From contig JAIRYU010000077.1 of the NCBI GenBank assembly GCA_031267545.1, positions 1 to 5,047 of the forward strand: a stretch of DNA of 5,047 nucleotides, read 5' to 3'. Positions 1 through 5,047 of this stretch are shown in pieces (the stretch's first letter is position 1; every line of letters starts with the position of its first letter). The notes below the pieces were generated by a model that saw nothing but the letters and a program-made list of their open reading frames with translations, was not told the origin of the DNA and searched no databases. Source of the DNA: Holosporales bacterium (GTDB lineage Bacteria; Pseudomonadota; Alphaproteobacteria; RUG11792). The position numbers were made by a program, and so were the translations under genes.

Positions 1-90
1 ATAGGCCTTATATATCTGCGGCGTGAGTCCTATGACTGTCGTCACAGATGCAACCGCGCCGCTAATTTGCTCAAGATAGTGGACAATCAC
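1..90 (-). CDS. SemiSWEET / PQ-loop family transporter, N-terminal part (runs off the left edge)
   Basis: Only the first 30 codons are in the window, and the frame is open to base 1. Read from a GTG at 90-88, the peptide starts MIVHYLEQISGAVASVTT and continues VIGLTPQIYKAY. This is one hydrophobic helix followed by the TPQIYK signature of PQ-loop proteins. SemiSWEETs usually begin the same way: a short N-terminus, a G-x-x-A-x-x-x-T-T helix, then PQ-x-x-K. Known family members are three-helix proteins of about 85-100 residues that dimerise in the inner membrane to carry small sugars. The substrate here cannot be inferred. The GTG start is chosen because a TGA lies only three codons upstream in frame and no ATG is available. 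An AAGGG about ten bases before it is a weak ribosome binding site. The gene begins 55 bases after the rpsA stop with no clear terminator between, so read-through from rpsA is possible. Confidence is limited by the truncation. Confidence 0.66.
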   Translation of the reverse strand, partial: MIVHYLEQISGAVASVTTVIGLTPQIYKAY

Positions 91-145
91 AGGAAGTCAG
101 CCCTTACGATGCTTTTCTCTAACCTGTTATTAATTGCCCCTGTCA

Positions 146-1822
146 TTAATCGCCCTCTGAGTCATTTTTCAGAGCCGCTCCAAGTATGTCGCCCAAACTT
201 GCTCCGTTATCCGCGGACCCGTATTTCTGTAGGTCCTCTTTTTCTCTCTGGGATTCGAGTGTCCTTACTGACAGATTAACAACGCCGTTCCTCTCGACGC
301 CCAAAACTACAGCCTCTAGTTTTTCCCCAATTGACAGCATGCCGGTCCGCTGTTGGAATCTATCTCTCGACAGATCGGCTTTCTTGATAAATCCGCGCAA
401 TCCACTCTCCATAGTAACATCTACCCCTGCAACGTGGATGGCGCTTATTTCAACCGCCACGACGTCGCCTTTTTTGATTTTTGAAGATGCAACAGAGCGC
501 GGGTCATCGGCAATCTGCTTTATTCCAAGGTTGATTCTTTCCTTGTCAGGCTTGACGTCCAGAACCACAACCTCCACCGTCTGACCTCTCTCAAACTTTG
601 TATCGTTTCTGCCGTTCCATGAAACGTCGGTCACATGGATCATACCGTCCAGGGCTTCCGTAAGCCCGACAAAGATACCAAATTCCGTAGTGTTTTTGAC
701 TTCTCCAGTCATCCTGGTTCCGATCGGATGATCTTTAGCAAACTGCTCCCACGGGTTCGGTTGGCATTGTTTTAATCCGAGGCTTATCTTCCTCTTCGTA
801 GGAACGACATCGAGGACCATAACGTCGACAATCTGACCGATCTCAACTATCTTGTTGGGCGGAATATTTTTTCGCGTCCAACTGAACTCTGTCATGTATA
901 TCATTCCTTCAATACAGCTCTCGAGCTCGACAAACGCGCCGTAGTCTGTAATGTTCACGATCTTTCCGGTGTATTTTTCGCCGATCTTGTATCTCTGCTC
1001 TATGTTTTCCCACGGAGTCTTCATGAGCTGTTTCATTCCGAGCGAAATTCTGCCGGATTCTTTGCTAAACTTGATAATTTGCACATCCACGGAGTCTCCG
1101 ACGCTTACTATGTCGGCAGGATTTGATACGCGTTTCCATGACATATCCGTTACGTGCAATAGCCCGTCTATTCCGCCTATGTCCACGAATACTCCATAGT
1201 CGGTGATGTTTTTCACAACTCCGGTAATAATCATGCCTTCCGACAATTTTGATATGACTTCGGCTCTTTCCTTATTCCTAACGGTTTCAAGCACCGCGCG
1301 CCTTGAAACGACGATATTGTTCCTGACCCTGTCGGTCTTCAGAACCTTGAACGGTTGCGGCAAGCCGAGGAGCGGAGTAATATCCTTGATGAGACGCAGG
1401 TCGACCTGGCTACCCGGTAGGAATGCCATTGTCCCGTTAATATCGACCGCAAATCCGCCTTTAGTGCGACCAGTAATTACCCCCTCTATAATTTCGCCAG
1501 TTTCGAGCCGTTTTTCGATGTCTCTCCAAACGGCCTCCCTTTTAGCCTTCTCTACGCTTAGGACAGGCTCGCCATTTTTATCTTCAACTTTCTCTACATA
1601 CACGTCTATTACGTCGCCAACCTTTATGTCATTTTTTACCGCATCGACGTCGCTAAGCGGCAATCTTCCCTCTGCCTTCAGGCCAACGTCAACAATTACC
1701 TTGTCGTCTTTAACGGCAACCACCTTTCCCTGAACAACCATGCCCTCCAGAGAAGTTGCGTTATCCAGCGATTCAGCAAGCATATCAGCAAAACTAACGT
1801 TATCGTTCTTATTCATAAACAC
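146..1822 (-). CDS. rpsA: 30S ribosomal protein S1
   Basis: S1 binds the small ribosomal subunit and pulls mRNA leaders onto it for translation initiation. The 558-residue product contains six OB-fold S1 repeats, roughly at residues 25-90, 108-175, 194-264, 282-352, 369-439 and 450-521. The first two are divergent, as in other bacterial S1 proteins, where they dock on the ribosome through S2. Repeats 3-5 carry the classical pattern, for example ITDYGVFVDIGGIDGLLHVTDMSW and a closing ISLGMKQ, ISLGLKQ or INLGIKQ. The tail GASLGDILGAALK is typical of Alphaproteobacteria, and length and domain number are normal. The start is ambiguous. GTG at 1822 has a GAGG (1830-1833) at 7-base spacing. ATG at 1816, two codons later, would have it at 13 bases and gives MNKNDNVSFADML. 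The stop is TAA. The gene stands alone after a 359-base gap rather than directly behind cmk, its neighbour in many proteobacteria. Confidence 0.97.
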   Translation of the reverse strand: MFMNKNDNVSFADMLAESLDNATSLEGMVVQGKVVAVKDDKVIVDVGLKAEGRLPLSDVDAVKNDIKVGDVIDVYVEKVEDKNGEPVLSVEKAKREAVWRDIEKRLETGEIIEGVITGRTKGGFAVDINGTMAFLPGSQVDLRLIKDITPLLGLPQPFKVLKTDRVRNNIVVSRRAVLETVRNKERAEVISKLSEGMIITGVVKNITDYGVFVDIGGIDGLLHVTDMSWKRVSNPADIVSVGDSVDVQIIKFSKESGRISLGMKQLMKTPWENIEQRYKIGEKYTGKIVNITDYGAFVELESCIEGMIYMTEFSWTRKNIPPNKIVEIGQIVDVMVLDVVPTKRKISLGLKQCQPNPWEQFAKDHPIGTRMTGEVKNTTEFGIFVGLTEALDGMIHVTDVSWNGRNDTKFERGQTVEVVVLDVKPDKERINLGIKQIADDPRSVASSKIKKGDVVAVEISAIHVAGVDVTMESGLRGFIKKADLSRDRFQQRTGMLSIGEKLEAVVLGVERNGVVNLSVRTLESQREKEDLQKYGSADNGASLGDILGAALKNDSEGD

Positions 1823-1852
1823 CGAGACGCCTCGTTCAAGGCACCAGAAAGA

Positions 1853-1881
1853 TTGACATATTACAGTGCATAGTCTATCAA
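1853..1881 (+). promoter_or_regulatory. Candidate sigma70-type promoter on the plus strand
   Basis: A perfect TTGACA -35 (1853-1858) is followed by a 17-base spacer and TATCAA (1876-1881), which matches four of six -10 positions. It points away from rpsA into the intergenic region, where a terminator in the same orientation lies at 2147-2171. No protein gene follows, so any product would be an RNA of about 285 bases starting near 1888. A match of this quality can arise by chance. Confidence 0.3.
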
Positions 1882-1975
1882 TGCGTTACGATAATTGAAA
1901 GAGAAAACAACAACCCATTCGCTAAAGCCGGCAGCTTGTCCTTCTCCTAAAATGAAATTTATATCAGGGCTTGAT

Positions 1976-1994
1976 CCTCGTATTCCATACGAGG
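1976..1994. repeat. Perfect inverted repeat, 8-base arms and 3-base loop
   Basis: CCTCGTAT (1976-1983) and ATACGAGG (1987-1994) are exact reverse complements around TCC. The RNA of either strand would form a tight hairpin. No T-run follows on either strand, so it does not look like an intrinsic terminator. It lies about 155 bases upstream of rpsA. It could be part of an rpsA leader, part of a plus-strand RNA, or a protein-binding dyad. Confidence 0.6.
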
Positions 1995-2133
1995 CAGTAT
2001 TGTATTGCAGCATCTCTCTGCTCGCTATCCAACAGCTGGATCTGCTATGTCCTATGATATGTCAACATATTTGCAATTTATAACATTACGCAAATTCTTC
2101 GCCTAAAGGCGATGTTTATTTCTTGATAAATGG

Positions 2134-2168
2134 AAAATTAGACAGGGACGGGGCCTCCGCCCCCGTCT
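2134..2168 (-). terminator. Rho-independent terminator of the barrel gene, minus-strand reading
   Basis: On the minus strand AGACGGGG (2168-2161) can pair with CCCTGTCT (2147-2140). That gives eight pairs including one G-T wobble, followed by AATTTT (2139-2134). It begins 13 bases after the TAA of the barrel gene, the right place to end that transcript. This pairing competes with the seven-pair stem used by the plus-strand reading, so the site may work in both directions through two folds. Confidence 0.5.
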
Positions 2169-2171
2169 TTT
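2147..2171 (+). terminator. Rho-independent terminator, plus-strand reading
   Basis: GACGGGG (2147-2153), a 7-base loop and CCCCGTC (2161-2167) form a perfect seven-pair G+C-rich stem followed at once by TTTT (2168-2171). This is the better of the two terminator readings, yet no recognisable plus-strand gene precedes it. It would end any transcript from the candidate promoter at 1853-1881. Confidence 0.6.
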
Positions 2172-2181
2172 GTATAAATGG

Positions 2182-2985
2182 TTAAACCGTAACTCCGACC
2201 CCCATCGAGAGTTCGAAGGCAGCTTTGCCTTTTACCTCTATCGGGTTGTCCTTCTTCGTCTGCTTCCCGCCGGTAGCCGTACTGAGTCCAATCCCAAATC
2301 TCACATAGGCATTGGGGGTAAAATAATAGGAGGATATGAGCTGAAGTCTCCAGAACATCTTCCTTACCTTGTCCTTGCGGGATACGACGCCCTTAGGCAA
2401 ACGCATAGCCACCTCAGTGACTGCAAGTTCGCTTGTCGTCTGAGTGGTGCTCGATCGCACACCTACTTGTCCTAGTATGCCCACTGTAACTTGCGGAGTT
2501 ACTGCGTACTCGATCCGGGCACCGCCGTAGTATCGGATTCCGTACCTGGTCTTGTAGGCCACTGACTAGTGTACATTTCTTGCCGGCTGATCCACGGTGT
2601 CGATCTGTGTAACTACTGTTTGCCTGCACTCTTGCTTGCTAGAGTTTAACGTTTTTTCCACTCCTAGGTGAGGCGTTATGTACAACCCGCCACAGACGAA
2701 CGTGTACCCGACGTTTATAGAAGGCGTTGCCATGGTATCTCTTCCCGTTGCGGTGGTTGCCAGAACGTTTTGTAGAGGGAACCCCTCTCCATCCGGATCT
2801 TTAAGCCCGGCATCTGCAACCTGCTTCGTTTTCGTCTTTTGCCTTGACGCCGTTACTGCGACCTCAACGTTTACTCCACCCGCGGGGCATCCACCCTGGG
2901 CCGCTCCCGCGTCTTGCGCCACCATTCCCCACACCGCGACCGCCGCCAGCAGCGCGTTTGTTTTCCTCATCATGTAATTCCTCAT
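2182..2985 (-). pseudogene. Outer-membrane beta-barrel protein, interrupted by one in-frame TAG
   Basis: Two frames, 2985-2566 and 2562-2182, are in the same reading phase and separated only by TAG (2568-2566) and one serine codon. Read through, they make a single protein of about 267 residues. The N-terminus looks like a signal peptide: RKTN, a hydrophobic stretch LLAAVAVWGMVA, and likely cleavage after DAGA. Beyond it come alternating, glycine- and aromatic-rich segments typical of transmembrane beta-strands. Examples are TPSINVGYTFVCGGLYITP before the TAG, and YGIRYYGGARIEYAVTP, LISSYYFTPNAYVRFGIGL and FELSMGVGVTV after it. The protein ends in valine rather than the usual aromatic residue. 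The size suits a small surface barrel like those of Rickettsiales, but I cannot name the family. ATG at 2973 has GAGG six bases upstream and may be the true start rather than ATG at 2985. The TAG falls just before the strand-rich half, so the short product would not make a barrel. It could be a pseudogene, a strain variant or a sequencing error. Confidence 0.7.
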
Positions 2986-3027
2986 GATATTAATTGCTCC
3001 ACAGGAGGATTCTCCTTCATTAATATC
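2986..3027 (-). promoter_or_regulatory. Nested inverted repeat in the leader of the barrel gene
   Basis: GATATTAAT (2986-2994) and ATTAATATC (3019-3027) are perfect 9-base inverted arms around a 24-base spacer. Inside the spacer AGGAG (3003-3007) and CTCCT (3012-3016) form a second, five-pair hairpin with a GATT loop. The outer arm abuts the ATG at 2985. In the mRNA the inner hairpin would bury an AGGAG sequence. The structure could be a dyad operator for a dimeric regulator, or an mRNA stem-loop controlling translation. It lies between dnaB and the barrel gene, where a promoter for the latter is expected. Confidence 0.45.
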
Positions 3028-3104
3028 GACACGGCATCTCTATTTCGTTACTTGAGGCCGCTACCGACGAAAACATGTTGCCGCCTTACAACAAAAGCGC
3101 CGCG

Positions 3105-4532
3105 TCAGCGGTCCATCAGATTTCCGAATCTAGTCAGCTTGCTTTCGAAGAATAGCTTAATTGCGCTTATCGGGCCGTGCCGTTGTTTCGCTATTATCAC
3201 TTCGGCCTTATTGTATATTTGCTCCATTTCTCGTTCCCACTTATCATGTTCTATTGTTCCTTCCGGCGGCTCTTTTCTGGCTTTGTAGTACTCCTCCCGG
3301 AATACAAACATCACGACGTCCGCGTCTTGCTCGATGGAGCCAGATTCTCGTAAGTCAGATAACTGCGGTTTTTTATCGTCGCGTTGTTCAACGGCTCTAG
3401 ACAACTGTGACAGCGCCAACACAGGCGCATCGAGTTCCTTTGCGAGTCCCTTAAGCGCCCTCGTAATTTCTGAAATTTCATGTACTCTGTTATCGGAACT
3501 GCGTCGCGGGCCGGACGTTTCTACGAGTTGGAGGTAATCGATTACCACGAGCCCTACGTTTTTCTGGCGTTTCAACCGTCGCGCTCTGTTTCTAATTTGT
3601 CCTATCGTGATGTTCGGGGTATCGTCTATGTAGAGCTCGAGTTTCTCGAGCCCTCCGCTAATTGTAACAAATTTATCAAACGATTCTTTCGGGATCTCTC
3701 CGCGACGGATTTCGTCGGACGATATTCCGGACTCGCTAGCCAAGATTCTTGTGGCAAGCTGCTCGGCCGACATTTCCAAGGAGAAAAACACAACTGCGGT
3801 TCCGGCGCCCGTATCGTTCAATTTAGCCTTAGCCGCATTGAACGCGACGTTGGTGGCAAAGGCTGTCTTTCCCATCGACGGACGTCCCGCTACGACCAAT
3901 AAATCAGATTTATGCAATCCTCCCAAGCTTTTGTCTATTAACTTAAATCCAGTTGTAACTCCAACGATTTTACTGTCTCGTTTAAACGCTAGCGTAGCGG
4001 CCTTAATTGATTCAGTAAGCGCGTCGCTGAAGGCGACGAGCCTGTTGTTTCCGTCGGCGCCGCTTGCCAGCTCATACAAATTTTTCTCGGTTTCTTCGAT
4101 AATACTTTCCGCTCGCCTGTGGAGATCGAGCGCATGCGCGTCCGCTACGGTCTTGTCGCTTATTTTTACCAGCTGCCTTCGCATGTACAGATCATAAACT
4201 ATATCGGCATATTCAGTCGCGGCCGACATTGATATTACTGCGTCAGCAAGTTCCGCAACATACTTCTTACCGCCGGCCTTTACAAACACGTCGTCTGCCT
4301 TGAGGTACGCTGAGATTGTAAACGGATCGGCGACGGAGCCGGCGTTGCGAAGTCTCGTTATCGTATCATAGATCCTGGAGTGAATTTCAGCGGCAAAGTG
4401 GTGAGAACAGAACGTGTCGGGTATGCTGTCAGCGACCGAATTATCGAGGACAATTGCCCCTAATAGAGCTTGTTCAATTTCGACGTTGTGTAAGATATTC
4501 CCGCGGGACGTATCGTTAATCATACCGGCCAT
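3105..4532 (-). CDS. dnaB: Replicative DNA helicase DnaB
   Basis: DnaB is the hexameric, ATP-driven helicase that unwinds DNA ahead of the replication fork and recruits primase. The 475-residue product has both expected parts. The N-terminal helical domain covers about residues 15-115 (NVEIEQALLGAIVLD). After a linker, the RecA-like ATPase domain covers about 185-475. In that domain the Walker A motif GRPSMGKT lies at 216-223, FFSLEMS near 249-255, and Walker B VVIDYLQL at 329-336. ALSQLSR is at 373-379, DLRESGSIEQDAD at 393-405, and KQRHGP with the arginine finger at 449-454. All key residues are present, and length is normal for the family. The ATG at 4532 is chosen from the N-terminal alignment. 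ATG at 4523, three codons on, is an alternative. No strong Shine-Dalgarno is visible before either. An extended -10 promoter overlaps the end of the upstream gene. A short CCGC/GCGG stem and CTTTTG follow around the TGA stop, too weak to call a terminator. Confidence 0.97.
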   Translation of the reverse strand: MAGMINDTSRGNILHNVEIEQALLGAIVLDNSVADSIPDTFCSHHFAAEIHSRIYDTITRLRNAGSVADPFTISAYLKADDVFVKAGGKKYVAELADAVISMSAATEYADIVYDLYMRRQLVKISDKTVADAHALDLHRRAESIIEETEKNLYELASGADGNNRLVAFSDALTESIKAATLAFKRDSKIVGVTTGFKLIDKSLGGLHKSDLLVVAGRPSMGKTAFATNVAFNAAKAKLNDTGAGTAVVFFSLEMSAEQLATRILASESGISSDEIRRGEIPKESFDKFVTISGGLEKLELYIDDTPNITIGQIRNRARRLKRQKNVGLVVIDYLQLVETSGPRRSSDNRVHEISEITRALKGLAKELDAPVLALSQLSRAVEQRDDKKPQLSDLRESGSIEQDADVVMFVFREEYYKARKEPPEGTIEHDKWEREMEQIYNKAEVIIAKQRHGPISAIKLFFESKLTRFGNLMDR

Positions 4533-4565
4533 AATACGCGCTCAAACTTCTTTACGCGCCCTATT

Positions 4566-4574
4566 ATTATATCA
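4566..4574 (-). promoter_or_regulatory. Extended -10 promoter element for dnaB
   Basis: The minus strand reads TGATATAAT (4574-4566): a perfect TATAAT with the TG-n extension. No good -35 stands 16-18 bases upstream, which fits an extended -10 promoter that does not need one. Transcription would start near 4559, about 27 bases before the dnaB ATG. The TGA of the element is also the stop codon of the transglycosylase gene. Confidence 0.5.
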
Positions 4575-5047
4575 GCTTGCAAGTACAGTTTTGTCTCCTC
4601 CATATCGCCTCATGACCTTCCTGTAATATGCAGCTCCAGCCCTAGCGCGGCCGGAATGATACGCTTTTACCGCCTTTTCCCAAGTGCCATACCTGTCGCG
4701 TAACGACCGTAACAAGCGCGCCGCGTACAGCGCATTTTTTTTAGAATCTAGCATTTCTGCTACGGACACAAAATTTCGCCCATGGGTTTTATAGTGCAGC
4801 TGCATACACCCGATACTCATGTTCTGATTGCCGCGTTGTATCTCGCCGCTTATAAAACTTACCGCATTCTCTTTCGAGTCGAATTTAATCGATCGCCGCG
4901 ATGTGTTTACCGAGTACGGAGAACACCCAGATTCGACCATCGCTACTGAAAGAAGCAATCCCTTTGGGATACCATGCTGTAACTCCGCCTTTTCTATTAA
5001 ATTCGGAGAACAATCTTCGCGATCAGACTCTTTCTTTTTTTCTTTTT
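4572..5047 (-). CDS. Lytic transglycosylase (SLT domain), 5' end outside the window
   Basis: The enzyme family cleaves the glycan strand of peptidoglycan between MurNAc and GlcNAc, leaving 1,6-anhydro ends; it acts in the periplasm. About 157 residues are visible. Helix LIEKAELQHGIPKGLLLSVA leads to the catalytic glutamate in MVESG (Glu codon at 4934-4932). Then come YSVN and a FDSKENAVSFI segment, SIGCMQLHYKTHG (the GxMQ motif) and AYHSG (the AYNxG-type motif). This order matches the short alphaproteobacterial SLT subfamily. A TTG at 4958 is the first possible start codon in the visible frame, but it cannot be the true start. The frame stays open to the window edge and the residues before it (IEKAELQHGIPKG) belong to the conserved first helix. 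The visible upstream part is lysine-rich (KEKKKESDRE) and coded by an A-rich tract. A signal peptide would have to lie outside the window. The gene ends 39 bases before dnaB. Confidence 0.85.
   Translation of the reverse strand, partial: KEKKKESDREDCSPNLIEKAELQHGIPKGLLLSVAMVESGCSPYSVNTSRRSIKFDSKENAVSFISGEIQRGNQNMSIGCMQLHYKTHGRNFVSVAEMLDSKKNALYAARLLRSLRDRYGTWEKAVKAYHSGRARAGAAYYRKVMRRYGGDKTVLAS

Larger units (their letters stand above)
1823..2181. other. Intergenic region between rpsA and the barrel gene; structured, no convincing gene
   Basis: This 359-base stretch holds no credible protein gene. The one short plus-strand frame, at 1895-2083, has no ribosome binding site or recognisable composition. 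What can be seen is a series of short inverted repeats: 1976-1994 (8-base arms), ATCCA/TGGAT around 2026-2040, the ATATGT/ACATAT palindrome near 2056-2069, ATTTGC/GCAAAT near 2068-2095, TCGCC/GGCGA near 2099-2112, and the G+C-rich terminator at 2140-2171. The rpsA promoter should lie near the left end. The best minus-strand -10 candidate is TAATAT at 1863-1858, but its -35 is poor. I looked for tRNA, SRP RNA, RNase P RNA and tmRNA signatures and found none that hold. Confidence 0.6.

Noticed and set aside
1203..1733. Long plus-strand frame of 176 codons, antisense to rpsA
   Set aside because: It is a shadow of the rpsA reading frame; its composition is low-complexity Ser/Thr/Pro from reverse-complemented S1 codons. 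The same holds for plus-strand frames opposite dnaB.
1831..1845. tRNA T-loop-like GTTCAA followed by CACCA on the plus strand
   Set aside because: The bases flanking the loop do not pair into a five-base T stem, and no acceptor, D or anticodon arm can be placed upstream.
2020..2045. D-arm-like AGCTGTTGGATAGCGAGC on the minus strand
   Set aside because: No GTTCRA T-loop or matching acceptor stem follows at the right distance; the downstream dyad is an 8-base hairpin that does not fit a T arm.
1895..2083. 62-codon plus-strand frame in the intergenic region
   Set aside because: No ribosome binding site, no conserved-looking composition, and it spans several hairpins; it looks like a chance open frame.
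2566..2568. TAG read as pyrrolysine or a reassigned codon
   Set aside because: Nothing in the window supports amber decoding. All other visible genes end at TAA or TGA, but three complete stops are too few to argue for reassignment.
2414..2629. 71-codon minus-strand frame spanning the TAG, considered as a frameshift product of the barrel gene
   Set aside because: It is out of phase with both halves of the barrel gene and shows no beta-strand pattern; the halves already join in one frame, so no frameshift is needed.
4572..4958. Treating TTG at 4958 as the start of a 128-residue transglycosylase
   Set aside because: The open frame continues to the window edge and residues just upstream complete the conserved first helix of the domain.
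1..5047. CRISPR array, insertion sequence, prophage, toxin-antitoxin or other multi-gene accessory system
   Set aside because: No spaced direct repeats, transposase, integrase, terminal inverted repeats with target duplications, or small overlapping gene pairs were seen; the genes are housekeeping or envelope genes.

Overview
The window reads as chromosomal DNA of an alphaproteobacterium. The S1 protein has the roughly 560-residue, six-domain form with a C-terminal GASLGDILGAAL tail. The lytic transglycosylase belongs to a short subfamily with a GCMQ motif that is common in Alphaproteobacteria. The mix of a few housekeeping genes, sizeable non-coding gaps and a broken surface-protein gene would suit an obligate intracellular member of the Rickettsiales, possibly Anaplasma-like. 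That placement is an inference from gene style, not a database match.

All genes lie on the minus strand, so reading order runs from the right edge to the left edge. First is a lytic transglycosylase whose 5' end is outside the window (4572-5047). After 39 bases comes dnaB, the replicative helicase (3105-4532). After about 119 bases, which hold a striking inverted repeat, comes a small outer-membrane beta-barrel gene cut by one in-frame TAG (2182-2985). Next is a 359-base non-coding stretch (1823-2181) with a G+C-rich terminator and several hairpins. Then come rpsA, ribosomal protein S1 (146-1822), and after 55 bases the first 30 codons of a SemiSWEET/PQ-loop sugar-transporter-like gene that runs off the left edge (1-90).

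The genes do not form a single pathway. DnaB serves chromosome replication, S1 serves translation initiation, the transglycosylase cleaves peptidoglycan, and the barrel and SemiSWEET are envelope proteins. No defence, mobile or secretion system and no CRISPR array is visible, and I found no convincing undescribed multi-gene system. The points most worth a second look are the single amber codon splitting the barrel gene, the nested inverted repeat in front of it, and a possible plus-strand transcript between the barrel gene and rpsA.
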